Assembly: GCA_030040495.1 (NCBI GenBank)
Contig: JASHTP010000107.1
Span: forward strand, 1 to 7,428
Source of the DNA: Alphaproteobacteria bacterium
Lineage (GTDB): Bacteria > Pseudomonadota > Alphaproteobacteria > ATCC43930 > CGMCC-115725
Direction: 5' to 3'
DNA: 7,428 nucleotides
In this document: positions 1 to 6,677 of the stretch, piece by piece
How positions within the stretch are numbered: position 1 is the first letter of the stretch
How the letters are laid out: each line of letters opens with the position of its first letter
Position numbers and translations under genes: made by a program
The notes under the pieces: generated by a model
Database searches by the model: none
Told to the model about the DNA's origin: nothing
The model's input: the letters and a program-made list of their open reading frames with translations, nothing else

Positions 1-111
1 CCCTTTGCGGAATTCGCTGCTCTTGAGAACAAGCTCTGCCTTGCCGCGGTCCGGTGGAAAATCCCGGCCAACGATCCTCGCTTCCGTGATCAATTCAGCG
101 GCGTCCGTCAT
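1..111 (-). CDS. SpoIIM-like membrane protein, N-terminal fragment (runs off the left edge)
   Basis: The reading frame starts with ATG at 111-109, overlaps the DUF58 stop as ATGA, and stays open to base 1, giving 37 residues. Residues 28-36 (LVLKSSEFR) match the start of the intact SpoIIM-like protein encoded at 2061-3062 (LQLKSREFRK). The gene order DUF58 then SpoIIM-like is therefore repeated, inverted, on this side. This copy has about 23 extra residues before the shared segment. Only the cytoplasmic N-terminus is visible and no membrane segment falls inside the window. The assignment rests on the short match plus the shared gene order and translational overlap; the function of the family outside spore formers is not established. 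Confidence 0.6.
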   Translation of the reverse strand, partial: MTDAAELITEARIVGRDFPPDRGKAELVLKSSEFRKG

Positions 112-1091
112 ATCAGCCCGCGTTGCTTGATCAGCAGGTAGCGGTTGATGAGCGCGACCGGCAGACCGCGGCTCGGCACATCGAGACAATGGATGCCGAG
201 CCGCTCCAGCCGCTCGAATACGATGCTGCGCTCGCGCAGAAAGTCGTGGGCGATCACCGCCTGCGCCACGTCGGCGAAGCGGGCCGGCGCGGCGTCTACG
301 GCACGCTGCAGCGCCGAACCGCGCTGCGTGACGAACACCACGAGATGCCGATTGGCGACGCGCTGCATGCTTTCGATCAGCAGCTCGGCGGTGATGGTGT
401 CGACGAAATCGGTGAACAGGATCACCAGCGCGCGCCGCTTGAGCCGCGCATTGAGTTCGGCGAGGCCGAGCGTGAAATTGGTCTCCTGATGATGGTAGTC
501 AAGCTCGGCGGTGGCGCGTTGCAGCCGCGCGAAGCTCGATACGCCGCGCAGCGGTCCCATGAAGTGCCGGACGCGGGCATCGAAGCCGTAGGTGCCGACG
601 AGATCGCCGCCCTGCAGCGACACCCAGGCCAGCACCAGTCCGGCGTTGATCGCATGGTCGAGGCGGGCGATGCCGTCCACCGGCTCAAGCATCAGATAGC
701 CGGTATCGAACGCCATGATCACCTGATGATTGCGCTCGGTGCGAAATTCCTTGCAGACGAGCTTGCGATGGCGCGCCGAATGCTTCCAGTCGATGAAGCG
801 GCTGTCCTGGCCGGGCGAATATTCGCGCAGCGCCTCGAACTCGGCGCCTTCGCCCTTCTGCACCTGGGCCTTGATGCCGTAGATCGCCTCCTGAACGAAA
901 AATTGCAGCGCCGTGCCGTGGACGCCGCGCACATTAGGCACGACTTCGATGGTGTGATCCACCGGGATGCGGCGAATGAACTCGACCAGCGCCAGGGGAC
1001 CGCGCCAGCGCAGCCAGATCTGCGCCACCCTGACGCGGCCGCGGCGCCGCGGAATCACCGGCAAGGCGACGCGTCCTTCGCCGCCGGGCGG
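108..1091 (-). CDS. DUF58 protein, left copy, lacking its N-terminus
   Basis: This is a DUF58-family protein, a group with a vWA-like fold that usually works beside a MoxR AAA+ ATPase. The homologous part begins at the PPGGE codons (1091 downward) and runs 327 residues to TGA at 110-108. Recognisable segments are PRRRGRV, WLRWRGPL, the family core around GEGAEFEALREYSPG and RFIDWKHSARHR, then KEFRTERNHQ and the strand ending AFDTGYLM. Full-length members usually carry about 100 more N-terminal residues with two membrane helices; these are missing. Upstream of 1091 the frame stays open to 1301, but there it only reads the antisense of the right-hand copy, so no native start can be named. A GTG at 1028-1026 is a possible internal start. 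The GC content is lower than in the right copy. The stop overlaps the next gene as ATGA. Confidence 0.85.
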   Translation of the reverse strand, partial: PPGGEGRVALPVIPRRRGRVRVAQIWLRWRGPLALVEFIRRIPVDHTIEVVPNVRGVHGTALQFFVQEAIYGIKAQVQKGEGAEFEALREYSPGQDSRFIDWKHSARHRKLVCKEFRTERNHQVIMAFDTGYLMLEPVDGIARLDHAINAGLVLAWVSLQGGDLVGTYGFDARVRHFMGPLRGVSSFARLQRATAELDYHHQETNFTLGLAELNARLKRRALVILFTDFVDTITAELLIESMQRVANRHLVVFVTQRGSALQRAVDAAPARFADVAQAVIAHDFLRERSIVFERLERLGIHCLDVPSRGLPVALINRYLLIKQRGLI

Positions 1092-1094
1092 CGA
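1078..1094. repeat. 17-bp palindrome at the inversion junction
   Basis: The sequence tcgccgccgggcggcga has two 8-base arms that are exact reverse complements, around a single central g at 1086. It encodes PPGGE in both reading directions and is the exact centre of symmetry of the inverted DUF58 pair. Exact symmetry ends immediately outside it (1077 t against 1095 g). It is the natural place for a strand switch, a fold-back, or an assembly join between two copies of the gene. Confidence 0.9.
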
Positions 1095-2064
1095 GGCGCC
1101 GGCGCTGCTGCGCCTGCTGCCGCGCCGCCGCGGGCGCGTCCATCTCGACCGACTCTGGCTGCGCTGGCGCGGGCCGCTCGGCCTCGTCGAGCTCATGCGC
1201 GTCGTCGCCGTCGATCGCGCCATCGACGTGCTTCCCAACGTCCGCGGCGTCGAGGGCGCGGCGCTGCGCTTCCTGTCGCAGGAGGCGGTCTTCGGCGTCA
1301 AGCCGCAGCTGCAGCGCGGCGAAGGCGCCGAGTTCGAGGCGCTGCGCGACTATGCGCCGGGCTTCGACACGCGCTTCATCGACTGGAAGCATTCGGCGCG
1401 CCACCGCCGGCTGCTGTGCAAGGAGTTCCGGATCGAGCGCAACCATCAGCTGGTGCTGGCCTTCGACACCGGCTACCTCATGCGCGAGCCGATCGCCGGC
1501 ATGCCGCGGCTCGACCACGCCATCAATGCCGGGCTGCTGCTCGCCTGGATCTCGCTCAAGGGCGGCGACCTCGTCGGCGCCTTCGGCTTCGACGCCGCGG
1601 TGCGCCAGTACCTGGCGCCGCAGCGCGGCACCGCCGGCTTCGCGCGCCTGCGCCAGGCCGCGGCCGAGCTCGACTACCGCAGCGAGGAGACCAACTTCAC
1701 CCTCGGCCTCGCCGAGCTCGACGCGCGGCTGAAGCGCCGGGCGCTGGTCGTCCTCTTCACCGAGTTCGTCGACACGGTGACGGCGGAGCTGCTGATCGAG
1801 AGCATCGGCCGGGTGGCGCGGCGCCACCTCGTGCTCTTCATCACCTTGCGCGACCCGCTGCTGCAGCGGACCGCCGACCGCGCGCCCGAGCGCTTCGCCG
1901 ACGTGGCCGAGGCGGTCATCGCCCACGATCTGCTGCGCGAGCGCAGCATCGTCTTCGAGCGGCTCGAGCGGCTCGGCGTCCATTGTTTCGACGTGCCGAG
2001 TCGCGGGCTCTCGGTGGCGCTCGTCAACCGCTATCTGATGGTCAAGGAGCGCGGGCTGCTGTGA
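1081..2064 (+). CDS. DUF58 protein, right copy, lacking its N-terminus
   Basis: This DUF58-family protein is expected to act at the membrane with a MoxR ATPase. Homology starts at PPGGE (1081) and runs 327 residues to TGA at 2062-2064. It shows PRRRGRV, WLRWRGPL, the GEGAEFEALRDYAPG and RFIDWKHSARHR core, KEFRIERNHQ and AFDTGYLM. Where many vWA proteins have a DxSxS metal site, both copies read DTGYL, so metal binding there is doubtful. The frame is open back to an ATG at 967, but residues before 1081 are the antisense of the left copy. ATG 1195 is an in-frame internal start. The usual membrane-spanning N-terminus is absent. The stop overlaps the downstream gene as GTGA, and three genes (DUF58, SpoIIM-like, RDD) follow each other with 4-base overlaps, as in one transcript. 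Confidence 0.87.
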   Translation, partial: PPGGEAPALLRLLPRRRGRVHLDRLWLRWRGPLGLVELMRVVAVDRAIDVLPNVRGVEGAALRFLSQEAVFGVKPQLQRGEGAEFEALRDYAPGFDTRFIDWKHSARHRRLLCKEFRIERNHQLVLAFDTGYLMREPIAGMPRLDHAINAGLLLAWISLKGGDLVGAFGFDAAVRQYLAPQRGTAGFARLRQAAAELDYRSEETNFTLGLAELDARLKRRALVVLFTEFVDTVTAELLIESIGRVARRHLVLFITLRDPLLQRTADRAPERFADVAEAVIAHDLLRERSIVFERLERLGVHCFDVPSRGLSVALVNRYLMVKERGLL

Positions 2065-3062
2065 GCGCGCTCCAGCTCAAGAGCCGCGAGTTCCGCAAGA
2101 CGCGCGAGGCAGGCTGGCGCGAGCTCGAGCGGCTGGTGGATCGCGTCGAGAAGCGCGGCGTCCCCGCGCTTTCGGCCGACGAGCTCGAGCGGTTGCCGCT
2201 GCTCTACCGCGCCGCCTTGTCCTCGCTTTCGGTGGCGCGCAGCATCGCCCTCGACCGCAATCTGCTGCTCTATCTCGAAAGCCTCGCCTTCCGCGCCTTC
2301 CTCGCGGTCTACGGCCCGCGCGCCGGCGTGCTGGCGAGCGCGGCGTCGTTCCTCCGGCGCGACTTCCCCGCCGCCGTCCGCGCCGCGCGCTGGCACCTGC
2401 TCGTCGCGGTGCTGGCGGCGCTGGCCGGCGGCGTCGCCGGCTTCATGCTGGTGTCGCTCGACGAGGCCTGGTTCTCGGCGCTCGTTCCCGCCGGCGTCGC
2501 CGGCGGCCGCGGCGCCGCCAGCACCCGCCAGCAGCTGCTCGACGGCGAGATCTTCGCGCCCTGGCCCGGGCCGCTCCGCTCCTTCGCGCTCGCCGCCAAT
2601 TTCCTGCTGAGCCACAACACGCTGGTCGGCATCACCACCTTCGCGCTGGGCCTCGCCGGCGGGGTTCCGACGGTGCTGCTCTTGGCCTATCAGGGGCTGA
2701 TCCTGGGCGCCTTCATCGCGCTCCACGCCGATCGCGGCCTCGCCGTCGATTTTCTCGGCTGGGTCGCGATCCACGGCGTGACCGAGCTCACCGCCGTTTT
2801 GCTCTGCGGCGCGGCCGGGCTGGTGCTGGCCGAGACGGTGCTGTTCCCCGGCCGCTACGGCCGGCTCGACAGCCTCGCGCTCCGGGGCCGCGGCGCGGCG
2901 CAGATCGCCATCGGCGCGGTGCTGCTGTTCTTCGTCGCCGCCATCCTCGAAGGCGGCTTCCGCCAGCTCGTCGCCAGCACCGAGCTGCGCTTCGCCGTCG
3001 CCGGCGTCACCGCCGCGCTCTGGCTCGCCTATTTCCTCTTTGCCGGGCGGAAGCGGCGATGA
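2061..3062 (+). CDS. SpoIIM-like (stage II sporulation protein M family) membrane protein
   Basis: The protein has 333 residues from GTG 2061 to TGA 3060-3062. I chose GTG because it overlaps the DUF58 stop (GTGA), AAGGAG lies 11 bases upstream, and the left-hand copy shows the same arrangement. Residues 1-105 are charged and helical (cytoplasmic). Hydrophobic segments then lie near 112-133, 174-200, 202-222, 228-260, 278-296 and 310-327. Family landmarks are SHNTLVGITTFALGLAGG (184-201), followed directly by GVPT, and the HGVTEL motif at 238-243. The basic tail AGRKRR suggests a cytoplasmic C-terminus. SpoIIM acts in peptidoglycan remodelling in spore formers; here, as in many Proteobacteria, it belongs to the MoxR-DUF58-RDD neighbourhood and its role is unknown. 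Upstream of 2061 the same frame stays open, but only as a shadow of the DUF58 genes. Confidence 0.87.
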   Translation: MSALQLKSREFRKTREAGWRELERLVDRVEKRGVPALSADELERLPLLYRAALSSLSVARSIALDRNLLLYLESLAFRAFLAVYGPRAGVLASAASFLRRDFPAAVRAARWHLLVAVLAALAGGVAGFMLVSLDEAWFSALVPAGVAGGRGAASTRQQLLDGEIFAPWPGPLRSFALAANFLLSHNTLVGITTFALGLAGGVPTVLLLAYQGLILGAFIALHADRGLAVDFLGWVAIHGVTELTAVLLCGAAGLVLAETVLFPGRYGRLDSLALRGRGAAQIAIGAVLLFFVAAILEGGFRQLVASTELRFAVAGVTAALWLAYFLFAGRKRR

Positions 3063-3979
3063 TGTCGGTGCAGGAGCGCGTCTCGCTGTTCCTCGAGGGA
3101 ACCCGCCGGCGGCGGCGCGACATCGTCACCCCCGAGGGCGTGACCTTGCCGGTGGAGATCGCCACCTTCGGCGAGCGCGCCACCGCCTTCGTCCTCGACG
3201 TCGCCCTCTGGCTCGGCGCGAGCATCGTGCTGGTGCTGCTGCTCCTGCTGGTCGCCGGCCCGCTCCTCCGCCTGAAAGGCGCGCTCGCCATCCTCGCCGG
3301 CGCGCTGCTGCTTGCCACGTTCATCATCCGCAATTTCTACTTCATCCATTTCGAGCTCGCCTGGCGCGGCGCGACGCCGGGCAAGCGCGCCGTCGGATTG
3401 CGCGTCATCGACCGCGGCGGCGGCCCCCTGCGGCCCGCCGCCATCGTCGCCCGCAACCTCACCCGCGAGATCGAGGCCTTCCTGCCGCTGAGCCTGCTGC
3501 TGACGCTGGGCGGCGCCGGCGGCGCGGGGCCGTGGGGCCGACTGTCGCTGCTGGCCTGGCTGCTGCTCTTCGCGCTGCTGCCCCTCTTCAACCGCGAGCG
3601 GCTGCGCGCTGGCGATCTCATCGGCGGGACCCTCGTCGTCGCGCTGCCGCGCCGCGTGCTGCTCGCCGACCTCGTCGACAAGGCGCTCGACCATCGCTTC
3701 ACCGAGCGGCAGCTCGCCGCCTACGGCGCCTTCGAGCTGCAGATCCTGGAGGAGCTGCTGCGCCGTCCCGAGGGGCTCGAGACCGGCCGGGCGCGGCGCG
3801 AGGTGTGCGACCGCATCTGCCGCCGCATCGGCTGGCCGGCGCCGGTGCCGGATGCCGAGGTCGAGCGCTTCCTGCGCGACTTCTACGCCGCCGAGCGCGC
3901 TTGGCTCGAGCGCGAGCAGCTGTTCGGCCGCCTCCACGCCGACAAGAGCGGGTCGGACGCGGAGCCGCCGCCGCGCTGA
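3059..3979 (+). CDS. RDD-family membrane protein with a C-terminal helical extension
   Basis: The 306-residue protein starts at ATG 3059, which overlaps the SpoIIM-like stop (ATGA) and has ggaag a few bases upstream. A second ATG follows at once at 3062. The RDD signature residues are visible: Arg40 and Asp47 in ERATAFVLDVALW, TPGKRAVGLRVIDRGGGP at about 105-122, and Asp185 in LRAGDLIGG. Hydrophobic segments lie near 42-68, 73-97, 138-152 and 160-176. From about residue 198 to the end the protein is soluble, charged and probably helical, roughly 105 residues beyond the RDD domain. RDD domains are of unsettled function, with some members linked to ion transport. It is the last gene of the plus-strand operon and converges on the next gene with only 16 bases between the stops. 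Confidence 0.88.
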   Translation: MMSVQERVSLFLEGTRRRRRDIVTPEGVTLPVEIATFGERATAFVLDVALWLGASIVLVLLLLLVAGPLLRLKGALAILAGALLLATFIIRNFYFIHFELAWRGATPGKRAVGLRVIDRGGGPLRPAAIVARNLTREIEAFLPLSLLLTLGGAGGAGPWGRLSLLAWLLLFALLPLFNRERLRAGDLIGGTLVVALPRRVLLADLVDKALDHRFTERQLAAYGAFELQILEELLRRPEGLETGRARREVCDRICRRIGWPAPVPDAEVERFLRDFYAAERAWLEREQLFGRLHADKSGSDAEPPPR

Positions 3980-3995
3980 GGCGCCGCCGCCCGGC

Positions 3996-4760
3996 TCAGT
4001 CGAAGACCGCGACGATGCGCTCGACGTCGACGCCTTCCTTGGCGACGCGCAGATCGTGATAGATGACGGCGACGGTGATCGAGGAGAAGGCGACCGCCGC
4101 CGCGATCCATAGGAAGAGGCCGAGCATCATCACCGTCGGGCCGGCGAGCGCGTTCAGGGCGAACGCTATCACCACCTGCACCAGCGAGCTGACGACGCCG
4201 ATCAGGAGGAGAATGCCGAAGATCTTCCAGCGGTGTCCCTTGGTCAGCGCGCGGCTGCGGCCAAGGCTTGCGAGCGGGCCTTGCCGCTCGACGACGCAGA
4301 CCGGCAGGGCGACCGACCACGTGACATAGAGGATGATGCCGGGAACGAGGAACAGCAGCGAGGCAAGGCCGATGCCGAGTCCCAGGAAGAACAGCATGCC
4401 GATGATGGGAAAGAAGCGCGCCAGCCCGCGTTGCAGCGACTCGCCGACGGCGAAGCTCTGGCCGCGCATGACCTGGAAGGCGCCATAGAGGATGATGGCC
4501 TGGCAGATGATGGACAAGACCGACGACAGCATGGTCCCGGCCAATACGGCGATGCCCGGGCCGGGACCGGCCCGCCAGGCGTCGGAGAAGCCGACCGTCG
4601 GCAGGACGCCGAGGATCGTGAGCAGCAGGTAGGGCGCCCGGGCGATGGCGGAGAGCCCGAAGAACTTGGCGAAGTCGCGGAACAGCAGCTCGAAGGCGCG
4701 GCCGAACACCGTGCCCACGCGGAAGCCCGACGGCGCCGCCGTCATCGTTGTGTCACTCAT
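3996..4760 (-). CDS. Polytopic membrane protein, GPDPase_memb / YciC / DUF975-like
   Basis: The 254-residue protein starts at ATG 4760-4758 (MSDTTMTAAP). The stretch AAGGGGG about eight bases upstream is a good ribosome site, which favours this start over an open frame extending to 4829. An amphipathic N-terminus, RVGTVFGRAFELLFRDF, precedes hydrophobic segments near 34-54, 69-95, 117-139, 141-156, 179-200 and 207-233. The stretch LVPGIILYVTWSVALPVCVV followed by ERQGPLASLGRSRALTKGHRW is typical of the membrane domain found alone or beside glycerophosphodiester phosphodiesterases and in YciC/DUF975 proteins. No catalytic phosphodiesterase domain is present, so the enzyme name should not be applied. 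The biochemical function is unknown. It is probably transcribed alone from the promoter at 4835-4864. Confidence 0.8.
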   Translation of the reverse strand: MSDTTMTAAPSGFRVGTVFGRAFELLFRDFAKFFGLSAIARAPYLLLTILGVLPTVGFSDAWRAGPGPGIAVLAGTMLSSVLSIICQAIILYGAFQVMRGQSFAVGESLQRGLARFFPIIGMLFFLGLGIGLASLLFLVPGIILYVTWSVALPVCVVERQGPLASLGRSRALTKGHRWKIFGILLLIGVVSSLVQVVIAFALNALAGPTVMMLGLFLWIAAAVAFSSITVAVIYHDLRVAKEGVDVERIVAVFD

Positions 4761-4834
4761 GACAGGACCCCCTTGGTCCGCCACCGGCGGGCGCGCAGGC
4801 GTGGTGGCAACGCCCGGGACTCGCGCCATCGAGG

Positions 4835-4864
4835 ATCGTATGCAGGGATGCGCGCGCTTGGCAA
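4835..4864 (-). promoter_or_regulatory. Candidate sigma70-type promoter for the 3996-4760 membrane gene
   Basis: On the minus strand TTGCCA (4864-4859) and TACGAT (4840-4835) are separated by 18 bases. They match five of six and four of six consensus bases. The predicted transcript start near 4828 leaves a leader of about 70 bases before ATG 4760. This is pattern matching by eye in GC-rich DNA, so it is only a candidate. Confidence 0.4.
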
Positions 4865-4866
4865 GC

Positions 4867-4889
4867 CGGATCGGCTAAACTGCGATCCG
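4867..4889 (-). terminator. Hairpin directly after the DUF3175 stop (terminator-like)
   Basis: The seven-base arms cggatcg (4867-4873) and cgatccg (4883-4889) are exact reverse complements around a 9-base loop. The hairpin begins five bases after the DUF3175 stop. No U-run follows on the minus strand, so it is not a textbook intrinsic terminator. It lies just upstream of the candidate -35 box of the next gene and could instead be an operator. Confidence 0.35.
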
Positions 4890-4893
4890 TCGC

Positions 4894-5181
4894 TCACTCG
4901 CGCCCGAACTGGCGCCGCAGCTCTTCCTTGGCGCGTTCCAGCACGCGCTTCTGTCGCGCCGGAAGATTGCGGCCGGCGCGGTTCATGTAGAAATTGAGCA
5001 TCGACATCGCCGACTGGAACGGGCCGGCCTTGCGGCGCCGGCTCTGCTCGGCCGAGCGCTTCAGCGAGCGCGCGATCCGCTCGGGGTCGCGCCAGGTGAA
5101 GACGCCGCGGTCGAGGCTGAGCGCGTCGCTGGTTCGCGTCACCTCGCCCGACCAATAGCGGCCCCGGCTCTTCTCCGGCAT
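4894..5181 (-). CDS. DUF3175 family small basic protein
   Basis: The protein has 95 residues and is rich in Arg and Lys. It matches the DUF3175 pattern as I remember it: RYWSGEVTRTSDALSLDRGVF (near 8-28), DPERIARSLKRSAEQSRRRK (32-51), then SAMSMLNFYMNRAGRNLP (57-74) and a helical tail ending QFGRE. The family has no established function; the protein is soluble, with no signal peptide or membrane helix. I chose ATG 5181 because it begins MPEKSRGRYW, close to where the conserved part starts, and GGAGG and GAGG lie upstream. An in-frame ATG at 5208 would add nine residues and overlap the transporter gene's stop. It lies 17 bases after that gene on the same strand and may be cotranscribed with it. 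Confidence 0.82.
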   Translation of the reverse strand: MPEKSRGRYWSGEVTRTSDALSLDRGVFTWRDPERIARSLKRSAEQSRRRKAGPFQSAMSMLNFYMNRAGRNLPARQKRVLERAKEELRRQFGRE

Positions 5182-5198
5182 GCGCCTCGTCGCCTCCG

Positions 5199-6677
5199 CT
5201 ATTTCCAATGCACCGCGGCGAGATCGTTGGCGAAGATCGGCGAATTGTGCCAGATGCCGGTGAGCTCCTTCTTCGCCACCGACACTTGCGGCAGCACATA
5301 GAGGAAGACGTTGACCGCGTCCTCGGCGAGCCGGCGCTGCGCCGCCTCGATCGCCTTGAGCCGCGCCGGCCCGTCTGGCGTCGTGTTCACCTTCTCCATG
5401 ATGGCGCGGAACTTCGGCGAATCATATTGGAAGTAGTAGTCGGGGTTGGCGTAGATGGCGAGGTCGCGCGGCTCGACATGGCTGATCATGGTGAGGTCGT
5501 AGTTCTTGTGCTTGTAGACGCCGTCGAGCCATTGCGCCCATTCGACGTCCTCGATCTTGGCGTTGATGCCGATCTCGGCGAGCTCGGCGGCGACGATCTG
5601 CCCGCCCTGGCGCGCATAGGGCGGCGGCGGCAGCTTCAGCGTCACTTCGAGTGGCGTCTTGATTCCGGCCTCCTTGAGCAGCGCCTTCGCCTTGGCGGGG
5701 TCGTAGGGGTACATGCCGGTGAGGTCGACATAGCCGGGATCGTTCGGCGTGTAATGGCTGCCGATCGGCGTGCCGAGCCCGTTCGAGGCGCCGGCGATCA
5801 CCGCCTTGCGGTCGATGGCGTAGGCGAGCGCGCGGCGCACGCGGACATCGTCGAAGGGCTTGCGCTTGTTGTTGATGGCGACGATGGTCTTGCCCTCGGT
5901 CGTGCCGATGGCGACGGTGAAGCGCGGATCGCTCTGCAGCTGCTTCAGGCTGTCGAGCGCGCCGAAGCGCGGAAAGGCGTCGACGTCGCCGGCGAGCAGG
6001 GCGGCCACCTGCGCCGCCGGGTCGTTGATGATGCGGAAGGTGACCTTGTCGAGCGTCACCTTGCGCGCGTCGCGATAGCCCGGCCATTTGACCAGCGTGA
6101 TGCTCGAGCCCTTGACCCAGCTGTCGAACTTGAAGGGGCCGGTGCCGACCGGCTCGGTCGCGTCGCCGGCGGCGCTTTTCGGCTCGAGGATGACGCCGGT
6201 GTTCTCGCCGAGATTGAACAGCAGGTTGGCGTTGAGCTCCTTGAGCGTCAGCACCACGGTGAGCGGATCCGGCGTGTCGATGCTCGCGATGTTGGCGAAG
6301 ACCGCCTTCTCCTTGTTGGTGCTGTCGGCGGCGGCGTCGCGCTCGAAGGTGAATTTGACGTCGGCCGACGTGAGCTTCTCGCCGTTCTGGAAGCTGACGC
6401 CGGGACGCAGCTTGAAGGTGTAGGTCTTCTGGTCCGGCGACACCTTCCAGCTCTCGGCCAGCAGCGGCACCACCTTGCCGTTCTCTTCGATCTTGGTCAG
6501 GCCTTCGAAGATGTTGTAGTGCACGACCTCGCCGATCGCCGCGGCGGCGCCGGTGGTGGGATCGAGGCCGGGCGGCTCGAGCGTCATGCCGAGGACCAGC
6601 GTATCCTTCGCCGCATGCGCCGCTGCCGGCAGCAGAGCGAGCGCCACTGCGGCAAGGATGGTTGGCGTCTTCAACAT
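5199..6677 (-). CDS. ABC transporter substrate-binding protein, family 5 (peptide/nickel type)
   Basis: This 492-residue periplasmic solute-binding protein would deliver a ligand, probably a peptide or similar compound, to an Opp/Dpp-type importer. The start ATG 6677-6675 is set by GGGAGG six bases upstream; an open frame reaching 6752 is just upstream leader. Residues 1-22 (MLKTPTILAAVALALLPAAAHA) form a signal peptide cut after AHA, with no lipobox. Family 5 landmarks follow: LEPPGLDP near 33, LAESWKVSPDQKTYTFKLRP near 73-92, NGEKLTSADVKFTFERD near 98-113, VGTGPFKFDSW near 180 and VRRALAYAIDRKAVI near 280. Length is normal and no truncation is seen. The ligand cannot be told from sequence. 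The ATPase gene at the right edge is on the same strand and probably belongs to the same system, but the GxxExxY cassette now separates them. No permease gene is in the window. Confidence 0.93.
   Translation of the reverse strand: MLKTPTILAAVALALLPAAAHAAKDTLVLGMTLEPPGLDPTTGAAAAIGEVVHYNIFEGLTKIEENGKVVPLLAESWKVSPDQKTYTFKLRPGVSFQNGEKLTSADVKFTFERDAAADSTNKEKAVFANIASIDTPDPLTVVLTLKELNANLLFNLGENTGVILEPKSAAGDATEPVGTGPFKFDSWVKGSSITLVKWPGYRDARKVTLDKVTFRIINDPAAQVAALLAGDVDAFPRFGALDSLKQLQSDPRFTVAIGTTEGKTIVAINNKRKPFDDVRVRRALAYAIDRKAVIAGASNGLGTPIGSHYTPNDPGYVDLTGMYPYDPAKAKALLKEAGIKTPLEVTLKLPPPPYARQGGQIVAAELAEIGINAKIEDVEWAQWLDGVYKHKNYDLTMISHVEPRDLAIYANPDYYFQYDSPKFRAIMEKVNTTPDGPARLKAIEAAQRRLAEDAVNVFLYVLPQVSVAKKELTGIWHNSPIFANDLAAVHWK

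Larger units (their letters stand above)
108..2064. repeat. Diverged inverted duplication of a DUF58 gene, symmetric about base 1086
   Basis: Left arm 108-1091 (minus) and right arm 1081-2064 (plus) encode homologous 327-residue segments. The TGA stops at 108-110 and 2062-2064 are equidistant (978 bases) from 1086, and the two proteins align end to end without a gap. By direct comparison I count 95 differences in 327 positions, about 71% identity. Beyond the stops the mirror order continues with a SpoIIM-like start on each side, but with a 69-base offset. Differences are largely conservative and many codons differ only synonymously, so both arms diverged as functional genes before they were joined. 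Confidence 0.9.

Noticed and set aside
934..1983. 349-residue minus-strand open frame over the right DUF58 gene
   Set aside because: It is the antisense shadow of a gene with clear family motifs and has no recognisable domain of its own.
123..2060. Long plus-strand open frame running in phase into the SpoIIM-like gene, suggesting a 979-residue fusion
   Set aside because: Up to about 1086 it is the antisense of the left DUF58 gene, and from there to 2060 it is an alternative frame of the right one. Its residues are Arg/Ala-rich and low in complexity, typical of GC-rich shadow frames. The real protein starts at GTG 2061.
3029..3937. 302-residue minus-strand open frame opposite the RDD gene
   Set aside because: The RDD motifs and operon overlaps fix the plus strand as coding; the opposite frame is a Glu/Gln/Ala-rich shadow.
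3962..3998. Possible shared terminator between the converging RDD and GPDPase_memb-type genes
   Set aside because: Only a five-base gagcc/ggctc pair spans the 16-base gap, with poor pairing inside it and no U-run in either direction.
4261..4760. Naming the membrane protein a glycerophosphodiester phosphodiesterase
   Set aside because: Only the membrane domain type is present; no catalytic TIM-barrel domain or active-site motif is seen in its 254 residues.
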